Positions 1-6,923 of a DNA stretch of 16,073 nucleotides are shown in pieces. Origin of the DNA: an uncultured Lachnospiraceae bacterium (GTDB lineage Bacteria; Bacillota; Clostridia; Lachnospirales; Lachnospiraceae); contig CAJUDQ010000006.1 of assembly GCA_910585215.1 (NCBI GenBank), positions 4,440 to 20,512 of the forward strand, read 5' to 3'. A program made the position numbers and the translations under genes. Below the pieces are notes generated by a model. That model ran no database searches. It worked only from the letters and a program-made list of their open reading frames with translations, and was not told the origin of the DNA. The stretch's first letter is position 1. Each line of letters starts with the position of its first letter.

Positions 1-25
1 TCCCTACACGACGCTCTTCCGATCT
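1..25 (+). other. Illumina sequencing adapter remnant (artefact)
   Basis: The first 25 bases agree, as I recall that sequence, with the 3' end of the Illumina TruSeq universal (read-1) adapter, finishing in the characteristic CTTCCGATCT. This is untrimmed library sequence, not genome. It lies exactly at the contig end and is in frame with the integrase fragment that follows, so a naive translation adds the adapter peptide SLHDALPI to that protein. Confidence 0.96.
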
Positions 26-396
26 ATATTGTATATTTTAATGATGAGGTTGCTTCAAAATTGCAAAGTTACATAGAGAATGAACGCAAACAATATCTGT
101 CTGACAATACTCCTGAAAAAGATAAAGAGGCTGTATTTTTAAGCCGTAAATATCGACGGCTCAGCGTAGACGCTATGGAAAATCTGGTAGAAAAATATAC
201 TATGATTCTTTTAGGTAAAAAGTTTAGTCCTCATAAATGCCGTGCAACTTATGGTACTACTCTGTATCAGAAGACAAATGACATTCGACTTGTTGCAGAT
301 GTTCTTGGACATTCCAATATTAATACTACTGCAAAACATTATGCAGCACAAACAGAGGAAAATAAAAAACGTGCAGGAAATATCAACTTCAAATAG
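26..396 (+). CDS. Tyrosine recombinase/integrase, 5'-truncated
   Basis: This is the C-terminal catalytic part of a phage-integrase-family (tyrosine) recombinase, which cuts and rejoins DNA at attachment sites through a 3'-phosphotyrosine intermediate. The reading frame is open from the left edge to TAG at 394-396. The visible box is HKCR (His 232-234, Arg 241-243), then the LGH motif (His 310-312) and the nucleophile Tyr in KHY at 340-342. The N-terminal DNA-binding domain and first catalytic Arg are missing because the contig ends here. The TTG at 61 is only the first possible start inside the fragment, not the true start; coding sequence runs upstream of it as IVYFNDEVASK. A family of about 300-400 residues is expected. 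It is convergent with the housekeeping operon at 512-6532 and probably belongs to an integrative element or prophage, although an orphan recombinase is possible. Confidence 0.9.
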
Positions 397-422
397 TAAA
401 TAGTTTTAATAAATAATATAAT

Positions 423-473
423 AATAAATACAGTACAAGCAAAAAAAATATTTTTCCTTGTACTGTATTTATT
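423..473. terminator. Bidirectional terminator-like inverted repeat
   Basis: A perfect 17-bp inverted repeat has arms at 423-439 and 457-473. Its 17-base inner segment contains the smaller palindrome AAAAATATTTTT, so the stem can extend further. It lies between two convergent genes, the integrase fragment and the cytidylate-kinase-like gene, where a shared terminator is expected. The flanks are A/T-rich but have no long uninterrupted U-tract on either strand, so termination efficiency is uncertain. It could also belong to a mobile-element end. Confidence 0.65.
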
Positions 474-511
474 AGATATAAAATATTTTTAATTTATCTA
501 ATATATTATTT

Positions 512-1147
512 TTACACAAAATGATAGGCTCTATTTGCCATATCAATAATTACTTCTGCACAGTTTTCGATTCCAAGTAATGTACTGTTGATACACAAAT
601 CATATGTTCTGGCTTCGCCCCACTTTTTGCTGGAATAATAATTATAATAGTTTGCTCTTCTCTTATCTGATTTTACAATTGTATCCCATGCATCGCTTTC
701 TTTCTTAATGTCATCCCGTTTCATTACGCGGTTAATTCTGTCCTGTCTGTCTGCATGAATAAATACATGAAATACATTTTTACAGTCTTCCAGTGCATAA
801 TCTGCACACCGCCCCACGATTACACAGGACTCCTTCTCTGCAATTTTTTTAATGGCATCAAATTGTGCAAGAAATACTTTTTGACCAACAGGAACATCCA
901 TATTATATCCACTTCCACCAAATCCAAGAGAATATGTATCCATGACAAGTGAATATAAAAAGCTGCTGGTAGGTTTTTCATCATGTGTTTCAAAAATCTG
1001 TTCACATAATCCACTTTCTTTTGCAGCTACAGAAATAAGCTCTTTATCATAAAAAGAAATGCCAAGCTTCTCTGCAACCAGCCTCCCTACTTCTCTTCCA
1101 CCACTTCCAAATTGTCTTCCTATGGTTATTACTATTTTATCTCGCAT
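512..1147 (-). CDS. Cytidylate-kinase-like family protein
   Basis: This 211-residue P-loop protein resembles the Cytidylate_kin2 family. That family shares the nucleoside-monophosphate-kinase fold with CMP kinase, but its substrates are mostly unproven. The N-terminal phosphate-binding loop is GRQFGSGGRE at residues 10-19. The central VGRCADY segment (about residues 112-118) and the Arg-rich lid region (ADRQDRINRVMKRDD, about 132-146) fit the family. The ATG at 1147 follows an AAAGGAG ribosome binding site that overlaps the end of the RluD-family gene 16 bases upstream, so it is the last gene of the operon. It is not the canonical cmk, which usually sits elsewhere, so I give no symbol. The exact phosphoryl acceptor cannot be read from the sequence. 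Confidence 0.85.
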   Translation of the reverse strand: MRDKIVITIGRQFGSGGREVGRLVAEKLGISFYDKELISVAAKESGLCEQIFETHDEKPTSSFLYSLVMDTYSLGFGGSGYNMDVPVGQKVFLAQFDAIKKIAEKESCVIVGRCADYALEDCKNVFHVFIHADRQDRINRVMKRDDIKKESDAWDTIVKSDKRRANYYNYYSSKKWGEARTYDLCINSTLLGIENCAEVIIDMANRAYHFV

Positions 1148-1163
1148 AACACTTCTCCTTTCT

Positions 1164-2075
1164 TTAAGGCAATATATTTAATAATCTTTCAAAATATTCG
1201 GGAAGATTGGAATCAAATTCCATATACTTCTTTGTTAACGGATGTAAAAATCCCAGTTTTTTGGCATGAAGCGTCTGTCCGGTCAAATGATAGGGACAAT
1301 TTTTTGGTCCATAAACATCATCACCCAGAACTGGATGTCCAATCTGGGACATATGCACTCTAATCTGATGAGTACGTCCAGTTTCCAGTCTACATTCAAT
1401 ATAAGTAAAATTTTGGAATCTTTTTAAAACTTTATAATGGGTGATAGCATCCTTCCCGTTTTCAAAATTGACAGCCATCTTTTTTCGGTCTTTTACATCT
1501 CTTCCAATTGGCATATTAATGGTACCCTCGTCCTCTGTCAGCACATTGTGTACAATCGCATGATATTTTCTGTTAATATTATGACTTTTTAGCTGACTTG
1601 AAATATAATTATGCGCGGAATCTGTTTTACATACTACTAGCAACCCCGTTGTGTTTTTGTCTATTCTATGAACAATTCCAGGTCTCAGTTCTCCATTAAT
1701 GCCAGAAAGATTTCCTTGACAGTGATACAAAAGAGCATTTACAAGAGTTCCTGAATGATGTCCCAAAGCCGGATGTACTACCATCTCCTTTGGCTTATTT
1801 ACGACAAGTACAACATCATCTTCATAATAAATATCCAGAGGAATATTCTCTGGCTTAATATCTACAGGTTCGGCATCTGGTATATTGATTATGATTTCAT
1901 CATTTACCTTTAATCTATGGTTTGCCTTGACTACCTTTTCATTTACAGTAACTTCTCCTTTATCTAAAAGTTTTTGGATTCTCGCTCTGCTAAAATCGGG
2001 AAACTGCTCTGTCAGATATACATCTATTCTCTGCTGGCTGTTTTCTTCATTAATTAAAAAAGTATTTGTCTGCAT
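1164..2075 (-). CDS. rluD: RluD-family rRNA pseudouridine synthase
   Basis: This enzyme isomerises specific uridines of 23S rRNA to pseudouridine. The N-terminal S4 RNA-binding domain spans roughly residues 14-72 and is followed by the RluA/RluD catalytic domain. The catalytic Asp is in HRIDKNTTG (Asp139 with the start used here), and the conserved GRTHQIRVH motif is present towards the C-terminus. I chose ATG at 2075 because AGGTGG lies 5 bases upstream and the product of 303 residues has the usual family N-terminus. An in-frame ATG at 2099 would add 8 residues and overlap the lspA stop as ATGA, but it has only a poor ribosome binding site. Target specificity (RluD against RluA or RluC type, or YlyB of Bacillus) is not resolved by sequence reading. 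Confidence 0.92.
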   Translation of the reverse strand: MQTNTFLINEENSQQRIDVYLTEQFPDFSRARIQKLLDKGEVTVNEKVVKANHRLKVNDEIIINIPDAEPVDIKPENIPLDIYYEDDVVLVVNKPKEMVVHPALGHHSGTLVNALLYHCQGNLSGINGELRPGIVHRIDKNTTGLLVVCKTDSAHNYISSQLKSHNINRKYHAIVHNVLTEDEGTINMPIGRDVKDRKKMAVNFENGKDAITHYKVLKRFQNFTYIECRLETGRTHQIRVHMSQIGHPVLGDDVYGPKNCPYHLTGQTLHAKKLGFLHPLTKKYMEFDSNLPEYFERLLNILP

Positions 2076-2080
2076 CTTCT

Positions 2081-2086
2081 CCACCT
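2081..2086 (-). promoter_or_regulatory. RBS deciding the rluD start
   Basis: AGGTGG on the minus strand, 5 bases before the ATG at 2075. It lies inside the alternative 8-codon extension from ATG 2099, which itself has only an A-rich leader. This favours the shorter protein. Confidence 0.6.
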
Positions 2087-2095
2087 TTTTCAGTT

Positions 2096-2665
2096 TCATT
2101 TTTTTCTTTTTAAATAAAAAATATTATCTAATTCATCTTCTTTCATAAAAAATAATAAAAATATAATCAGTATAATCATTGACAGAGTAACATAACAGTC
2201 CGCAATATTAAATACAGGGAAATTAATAAAATCTGTTTTAATAAAATCTACTACATACCCATTTATCAATCTATCCGCCAGATTTCCAACAGCACCGGAC
2301 AAAAGAATGGCCATGTCAAATTGAAGCATGCGATATTTTATGCCGGCTATTCGTTCCAAGCGAAGCATAACCAATAAAATCAACAGAATTAAAATACAGG
2401 TAAAAACAGCAAACAGTGTGATTTTTCCTGATAATACACCCCATGCAGCTCCTGTGTTTTCCAGATAGGAAAAAGAAAGTATATTTTTTATCAGTACAAA
2501 ATCTTTTCCATCTTTTAAGTGTATTACTGCAAGTCTTTTTGTATACTGGTCAATTGCAAAAAGTACAAAAATCAGAACGGCATACAGAATAACTTTTCCT
2601 GTTATTCTTTTTCTGTTTATCTTAGGTATCGGTTTCTCAATCCTTGACTCAGCATAATTTATCAT
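2096..2665 (-). CDS. lspA: Lipoprotein signal peptidase (signal peptidase II)
   Basis: LspA is an integral-membrane aspartic protease that removes the signal peptide of diacylglyceryl-modified prolipoproteins. The 189-residue product has a basic N-terminal tail and four hydrophobic segments. The family motifs are LENTGAAWG and the two catalytic Asp regions GNLADR (Asp131) and FNIADCYV (Asp156). The ATG at 2665 follows AAGGGG with a 6-base spacer and is preferred. A TTG at 2683 would add six residues and overlap the aroB stop, but it has no ribosome binding site. The N-terminal tail before the first membrane helix, about 20 residues, is longer than in the E. coli enzyme. The neighbour rluD follows 20 bases after the stop; lspA-rluD pairing is common in bacteria. 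Confidence 0.95.
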   Translation of the reverse strand: MINYAESRIEKPIPKINRKRITGKVILYAVLIFVLFAIDQYTKRLAVIHLKDGKDFVLIKNILSFSYLENTGAAWGVLSGKITLFAVFTCILILLILLVMLRLERIAGIKYRMLQFDMAILLSGAVGNLADRLINGYVVDFIKTDFINFPVFNIADCYVTLSMIILIIFLLFFMKEDELDNIFYLKRKK

Positions 2666-2671
2666 GAAATT

Positions 2672-2677
2672 CCCCTT
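2672..2677 (-). promoter_or_regulatory. RBS deciding the lspA start
   Basis: AAGGGG on the minus strand, 6 bases before ATG 2665 and just inside the aroB-lspA spacer. It supports the ATG over the upstream TTG at 2683. Confidence 0.65.
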
Positions 2678-2679
2678 CC

Positions 2680-3783
2680 TCAAATTTTTGTCTGATTTTC
2701 TGCTATATCATACAATGCCGCTTTCATTTCAGACAGACTTACTGACTGGTCAACAAAGGAATGGCCAATTTCATCTGTTACAATAAATTTTATTTTTCCA
2801 CCTTCCATTTTCTTATCACTGCCCGTTGCTGCCAGTACATTTTCAATACAAATTCTGTTTTCAGAAACCGGAAGTTCGTAAAGCTTCAATAAATCTATGA
2901 TTTCATTTCTGTCATATTCTGAAAGATATCCCTTCCGCCAAGAAAGAAAGGCTGCTCCTACCATTCCAACAGAAACACATTCTCCATGCAGCATATCCGT
3001 ATAGAGATATTTTTCAATCGCATGACCAAGTGTATGTCCAAAATTTAAAAGTGCACGCTCTCCCTGTTCCTTAAAATCATTTTCAACCACCTTCCGTTTT
3101 GTGTCACAACTTACCTTTATAATATAGGACAGTGCCTGCTTTTCATAATTTTTGATGTTATCTGCCTGTTTTTGCAGATAATAAAAGAATTTTTTATCTT
3201 TTATAATTCCATATTTGATTACTTCGCCCATTCCTGACAGAAATTCTCTTTTTGTCAGTGTTTTTAATGTATTTGTTGCAATATAAACCAGCTTGGGTTG
3301 ATAAAAAGCTCCCACCATATTCTTATATCCGTCAAAATCCACACCGGTCTTTCCTCCTACACTGCTGTCTACCTGCGCAAGAAGTGTAGTCGGAATTTGT
3401 ATAAAATCAATTCCTCTCAGATAAGTAGCAGCACAATATCCTGTCATATCTCCTGTGACACCTCCGCCAAGTGCCACCAGCATATCCTTGCGGTCAAAGT
3501 GATTTTCTATCAAAAATGTATACAAATCCTTTATTGTATACAGATTTTTATTTTTCTCTCCAGCCTCAAAGGTAAATACAAATACTTCCTTTGCGCATTC
3601 TTCTAATATTTTCTTTATTTCCTCAGCATAAATGGCTCCAACTGTCGTCTCTGTCACAATACAAAGTTTTCTTTTTGAGACATTCAGCTTATTTAACTCG
3701 GATTTTAAATTTTTAAAATCCTCTTCTATTACAATCTCATAGATAACAGTATGATTTTCATGAACAGCTAGCCTTTCAGACAT
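2680..3783 (-). CDS. aroB: 3-dehydroquinate synthase
   Basis: AroB converts DAHP to 3-dehydroquinate, the second step of the shikimate pathway, using NAD+ and a divalent metal in the cytoplasm. The length of 367 residues is normal. The NAD-binding loop GGGVTGD is at 106-112, followed by PTTLLAQVDSSVGGKTGVD at about 131-149. The metal ligands appear to be Glu187 (in GEVIKYG), His250 (in NFGHTLGH) and His266 (in HGEC), with the expected 16-residue gap between the two His. ATG 3783 follows AGAGGAA. The 90-base spacer upstream, after sepF, is the longest gap in the operon and holds only a weak AT-rich hairpin. No other aro genes are in the window, so this is a dispersed pathway gene carried in a division/lipoprotein operon. 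Confidence 0.97.
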   Translation of the reverse strand: MSERLAVHENHTVIYEIVIEEDFKNLKSELNKLNVSKRKLCIVTETTVGAIYAEEIKKILEECAKEVFVFTFEAGEKNKNLYTIKDLYTFLIENHFDRKDMLVALGGGVTGDMTGYCAATYLRGIDFIQIPTTLLAQVDSSVGGKTGVDFDGYKNMVGAFYQPKLVYIATNTLKTLTKREFLSGMGEVIKYGIIKDKKFFYYLQKQADNIKNYEKQALSYIIKVSCDTKRKVVENDFKEQGERALLNFGHTLGHAIEKYLYTDMLHGECVSVGMVGAAFLSWRKGYLSEYDRNEIIDLLKLYELPVSENRICIENVLAATGSDKKMEGGKIKFIVTDEIGHSFVDQSVSLSEMKAALYDIAENQTKI

Positions 3784-3873
3784 ATTTTATTCCTCTTTCT
3801 TATATAATAACATTGATTGCCTAATAAAAGATAGTCACTGATATATCTTTCTGTATACCAATGACTACGAAAT

Positions 3874-4392
3874 TTATTTATTAAATGAAGCCACGTCAAA
3901 TCCGCCGCTTGTAAGCAAGTCCTGGAAATCACCTGAAATATCAACATTTTCAGGTGTAATAATAAATATGTAATTTGAAACCTTCTGTAGATTTCCGTTA
4001 ACAGCATAACAGGAACCGGAGGTAAAATCTACGATTCTTTGAGCAATTTCCACATGTAGGCCTTCAAGATTTAAAATAACAGCCCGTCCACTTAGCAGAG
4101 TATCTGTTACCTCTCTTGATTCTTCCACGCTTGTAGGTTTAATAACACAGACTTCCATGCCACTCCTTCCTGTTCTCATTGGAACTACCTTTGAATTGCT
4201 TTTACTTTTTGAAGCCTTGTCACGTGTACGCCTGTCCTCTTCTTCGTCATAATCCTCAGCTCTGGACTTTCTCTTATAACTTCTTCTACTGTCTTCCTCG
4301 TAATCTTCATCATAATCTTCGTCATAATCTTCATCATAATCGTCATTATTCAATTGGAACATATCTAAAAATTTATCTCCGAATTTGCTCAT
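3874..4392 (-). CDS. sepF: Cell division protein SepF
   Basis: SepF is a peripheral membrane protein that anchors FtsZ polymers at the septum in Gram-positive bacteria and archaea. The 172-residue product starts with the expected amphipathic membrane-targeting helix (MSKFGDKFLDMF). A long, highly charged linker follows (about residues 15-70), and then the conserved SepF/DUF552 core (about 78-168, including SGRAVILNLEGL and GSCYAVNG). The linker contains four consecutive DYDE-type units encoded by a 12-bp DNA repeat, followed by Arg/Lys/Glu-rich sequence. The ATG at 4392 follows AAGGAG with a suitable spacer and lies 12 bases after the YggS gene. The yggS-sepF pairing is the classical Gram-positive order (ylmE-ylmF in Bacillus). 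Confidence 0.95.
   Translation of the reverse strand: MSKFGDKFLDMFQLNNDDYDEDYDEDYDEDYEEDSRRSYKRKSRAEDYDEEEDRRTRDKASKSKSNSKVVPMRTGRSGMEVCVIKPTSVEESREVTDTLLSGRAVILNLEGLHVEIAQRIVDFTSGSCYAVNGNLQKVSNYIFIITPENVDISGDFQDLLTSGGFDVASFNK
4294..4341 (-). repeat. 4 x 12-bp in-frame tandem repeat in sepF
   Basis: On the minus strand the unit GATTATGAYGAA is repeated three times, followed by a fourth diverged copy GATTACGAGGAA. It encodes DYDE DYDE DYDE DYEE (residues 18-33). The unit length is a multiple of three, so gain or loss of copies would keep the frame and change only the length of the acidic linker. Confidence 0.92.
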
Positions 4393-4404
4393 TTTTTTAT
4401 CTCC

Positions 4405-5097
4405 TTAAAGATTATAATTTCTTTCTCCAAAGATTGCAGTGCCAACACGCACATGAGTGGCTCCTTCCTCTATGGCAGTATGATAATCTCCTGTCATTCC
4501 CATTGACAAAAAATCCATACTTACATTATGAATGTTTTTGCTGTCAATGTCAACAGCTAATTTTTTTAATTTTTTAAAATAAATCCTGTTGTTTTCCTCT
4601 GTCTCTGTAAATGGCGCAATTGTCATCAGTCCCCGAATCCGTATATGTGTAAAATCAGAAATCTCTTTTATCATATTCAGTGTTTCTTCATATTTCAGAC
4701 CAAACTTGCTCTCTTCCTCTGCCACATTTACCTCAATCAGAATATTTACGGTTAATTGTTTTTTTGCAGCCTCCTCCTCAATTGTCTTTGCAAGTCTAAC
4801 AGAATCTACCGAATGAATCATTTCTACTTTGTCAATCAGATATTTTACCTTATTTCTTTGCAAATGGCCTATCATATGCCATTTAATATCCTTTGGCAGC
4901 TTTTCATATTTATCACACAGCTCCTGAACCTTGTTTTCACCAAATTCTCTCACTCCATGTCTGTACAGCTCTTCGATATCAGAAACCGGTTTTGTCTTGC
5001 TTACTGCAATTAGCGTTACTTCATTCTGGTTTCGTGCTGCTTTTTCACAGGAATACTTCACCTCATTCAAAACAGACTCATAATTTTCAACTAGCAT
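4405..5097 (-). CDS. YggS-family PLP homeostasis protein
   Basis: This is a YggS/PROSC-family protein (YlmE in Bacillus), with a fold-type III alanine-racemase-like barrel that binds pyridoxal phosphate. It helps PLP and amino-acid homeostasis and has no established racemase activity. At 230 residues it has the family length. PLP-binding Lys34 sits in AVSKTKP. GENKVQE (about 53-59), HMIGHLQRNKVK, SMGMTGDY and the phosphate-binding RVGTAIFG near the C-terminus are all family hallmarks. ATG 5097 follows AAGGAGAG. It lies 22 bases after the HlyD-like gene and 12 bases before sepF, so the three are very likely co-transcribed. Confidence 0.95.
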   Translation of the reverse strand: MLVENYESVLNEVKYSCEKAARNQNEVTLIAVSKTKPVSDIEELYRHGVREFGENKVQELCDKYEKLPKDIKWHMIGHLQRNKVKYLIDKVEMIHSVDSVRLAKTIEEEAAKKQLTVNILIEVNVAEEESKFGLKYEETLNMIKEISDFTHIRIRGLMTIAPFTETEENNRIYFKKLKKLAVDIDSKNIHNVSMDFLSMGMTGDYHTAIEEGATHVRVGTAIFGERNYNL

Positions 5098-5119
5098 AAT
5101 TCTCTCCTTATTTATATTT

Positions 5120-6532
5120 TTAACGAAATACTACTTCGTTTTCCGTCACCATACTTCCATCAAGCACGATATGGTCATATACTTTTAACCCATAAGATGT
5201 ACTGATATCCACAAGAAAATAATCTCCGCTTTCTGCAAGCCTTTCAATCCGCCGAAATACGCAGTATCCGCTGTTGACATTATATACGCCTTCCAAAGAG
5301 CTTATCTGCCCTATGGTAAAGGTTTCAGCAGAATCATTTTTAATAATTACATCACCCTTTTCAAAATCTTCATTATCAATATAATAATATTGCTCATCTG
5401 AATAATAAATTTCAGGCGCAATAAATTTGATAGTCATATTATTATCTTCATCATATACCCTTTTGTAATATCCGGTTTCATCTGAATCGCCTCCCTTTGA
5501 AGCAAAATCTTTCGGAACTAGAAAGAAATCCTTGGTGATAACAGAGGTTTTCGGAATTTTAAGTCCTTCTGTCTCCTTCTCTACAATCTGGACTGTGGCA
5601 TAACGCTCAGAAGCATATTTTATCATATACTTGTCCAATGTCACTACACCAATATAACAATTATTCTGATTGATTACTTTAAAATCGCCCACTGCTGTAG
5701 TTCCATCTTTTGCAAATCGAATTTTGATTCTTGTATCCTCCTGCCGCTGTTTTGCTTCTTCCTCTGACAATAAAAGCAGAACATTCCACTCCTCTTCACT
5801 GATAATCTTGTAAATGGGACTTCCCTGCTCTAACAGGTCATTTGGTGCAACTGATTTTCTTGTATAACTGTCAGCATTAAAATCATCCGCAGAAATTTCA
5901 CTTATTTGTCTGGTTTCATATCCATCAGAATAATATTCCACAATTCCTGCCGTTGAAGATTTATTTACCACATAATTATAATTTCCATTTGCACTCAATT
6001 CCGCCAGTTTTTCATTGATAATATTCATATTGACACATTCTAACAACTTTGAGGATAAATCTATTTTAAAGTGATAAGTCTTTGAAAATTCAACATCCGA
6101 ATACTCAGTGGTAAAATCTGATATGTATTGCCGCAGAATTTCATAGTCATCTGCTTTCAAGTCCATCTCCTGCTCATTATCTTTCAGATACTTCTGTATC
6201 TGCCCGTTTTCATCAATTGTACAGACGGTAGTTCCTACAGATGCCCGTTCTCCTGATTTTACATAATAGTTCAGATATCCCGCTGTCTCTGCCGAGACAA
6301 CATTTTCACTGCGCAAAAGCAGCCCATTATATGTTTTATTTGTCAAATCTGCATTTTTTCCATATACTACTTCATAAATAGAAACTCTCACGCGGGTAAA
6401 ATACATAATCATATAGATAAGAAGATAAGCAAACACAGACAGAAACACAAGAAATCCTATATTGATTGAAATAGGTCTTCGATATTTAATTACTTTTTTC
6501 TTCTTTTTTTTCTTTTTATTGATATCAGCCAC
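5120..6532 (-). CDS. HlyD-like membrane adaptor protein
   Basis: This 470-residue protein has a short cytoplasmic tail with eight lysines in a row (residues 6-13), one membrane segment (about 23-45) and a large extracytoplasmic part. The stretch at about 74-107, with RSENVV, AETAGYLNYYVKSGE and VGTTVCTID, resembles the split biotinyl-lipoyl-like domain of HlyD/membrane-fusion proteins. A matching C-terminal beta-rich region includes TFTIGQISSLEGVYNV and the final SYGLKVYDHIVLDG. No ABC, RND or other transporter gene is nearby, so an export role is only inferred from the fold. It is the first gene of the operon with yggS and sepF, which hints at an envelope or division-linked role. The start is GTG at 6532 with a GGAGG site 9 bases upstream; there is no better ATG nearby. 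Confidence 0.75.
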   Translation of the reverse strand: MADINKKKKKKKKVIKYRRPISINIGFLVFLSVFAYLLIYMIMYFTRVRVSIYEVVYGKNADLTNKTYNGLLLRSENVVSAETAGYLNYYVKSGERASVGTTVCTIDENGQIQKYLKDNEQEMDLKADDYEILRQYISDFTTEYSDVEFSKTYHFKIDLSSKLLECVNMNIINEKLAELSANGNYNYVVNKSSTAGIVEYYSDGYETRQISEISADDFNADSYTRKSVAPNDLLEQGSPIYKIISEEEWNVLLLLSEEEAKQRQEDTRIKIRFAKDGTTAVGDFKVINQNNCYIGVVTLDKYMIKYASERYATVQIVEKETEGLKIPKTSVITKDFFLVPKDFASKGGDSDETGYYKRVYDEDNNMTIKFIAPEIYYSDEQYYYIDNEDFEKGDVIIKNDSAETFTIGQISSLEGVYNVNSGYCVFRRIERLAESGDYFLVDISTSYGLKVYDHIVLDGSMVTENEVVFR

Positions 6533-6541
6533 AATTTTAAG

Positions 6542-6546
6542 CCTCC
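6542..6546 (-). promoter_or_regulatory. RBS for GTG start of HlyD-like gene
   Basis: GGAGG on the minus strand, 9 bases before the GTG at 6532. It is a consensus Shine-Dalgarno and makes the GTG start credible although the next in-frame methionine lies only in the membrane segment. Confidence 0.8.
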
Positions 6547-6576
6547 AATGATTTCCATTACAGAAAGAATACTATT

Positions 6577-6605
6577 AGTATACACCAAAATAAAAGCTAT
6601 GTCCA
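6577..6605 (-). promoter_or_regulatory. Sigma-A-type promoter of the HlyD-like/yggS/sepF operon
   Basis: On the minus strand, TGGACA (6600-6605; 5 of 6 to TTGACA) is separated by exactly 17 bases from TATACT (6577-6582; 5 of 6 to TATAAT). Transcription would start near 6570, giving a leader of about 38 bases with a GGAGG site before the GTG start. It is the only good promoter match seen in the 176-base divergent spacer 6533-6708. Confidence 0.72.
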
Positions 6606-6708
6606 TAAAAATTAAAAATCTGAAAAACAATCAAAATTTTACAGAATAAATACATGCAATTATGGAAAAATATAAATATAAATTTATTTATAGAAAGGAT
6701 GAACAGTT

Positions 6709-6921
6709 ATGAATACAAAAGGATTGGATTATACGATTCTTACAATTGCCATTATTGGAGCAATTAACTGGGGACTGGTAGGATTCTTTAAAATTGACCT
6801 CGTAAATATGATTTTCGGCAATATGACGATTATCTCCCGCGTAATTTACGCTGTAATAGGATTATGTGGATTATATCTTGTCAGTCTGTATGGACGAGTA
6901 TCAAATGCATTAAACGGTTAG
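6709..6921 (+). CDS. DUF378 small membrane protein
   Basis: This 70-residue protein matches the DUF378 family of small bacterial membrane proteins of unknown function. It has two hydrophobic segments (about residues 6-27 and 39-60). The family signature AIIGAINWGLVGFF lies in the first, and a short loop with FKIDLVNMIFG separates them. ATG 6709 is preceded by AGAAAGGA. It is a single-gene unit on the + strand, divergent from the HlyD-like operon and convergent with mgsA, with its own strong terminator. No convincing promoter was found upstream: TTTACA at 6638-6643 with a 17-base spacer leads to a poor TATGGA. An 8-bp AT-only inverted repeat (6671-6678/6685-6692) precedes the ribosome binding site. 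Confidence 0.9.
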   Translation: MNTKGLDYTILTIAIIGAINWGLVGFFKIDLVNMIFGNMTIISRVIYAVIGLCGLYLVSLYGRVSNALNG

Positions 6922-6923
6922 AA

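Noticed and set aside
61..63. TTG at 61 as true start of the integrase gene
   Set aside because: The reading frame continues upstream to the adapter with plausible integrase sequence, and no ribosome binding site precedes it.
755..952. Open frames antisense to the kinase, rluD, aroB, sepF, PBP2, mreC and mreB genes
   Set aside because: They overlap well-supported genes, lack ribosome binding sites and recognisable domains, and have compositions expected of shadow frames.
3827..3850. 7-bp hairpin (AAAGATA/TATCTTT) in the 90-base sepF-aroB spacer, possible attenuator or terminator
   Set aside because: The stem is short and almost all A/T with a 10-base loop; such stems are expected by chance in AT-rich DNA, and the U-run on the minus strand is short.
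4294..4341. CRISPR-like or regulatory DNA repeat in the sepF region
   Set aside because: The 12-bp units are contiguous, in frame and coding, with no spacers, so they are a protein-linker repeat.
6638..6666. Possible promoter for DUF378: TTTACA, 17-base spacer, TATGGA
   Set aside because: The -10 element matches the consensus at only 3 of 6 positions, too weak to report as a feature.
6671..6692. 8-bp inverted repeat TATAAATA/TATTTATA upstream of DUF378, possible operator
   Set aside because: It is made only of A and T in an AT-rich leader, so chance is a sufficient explanation.
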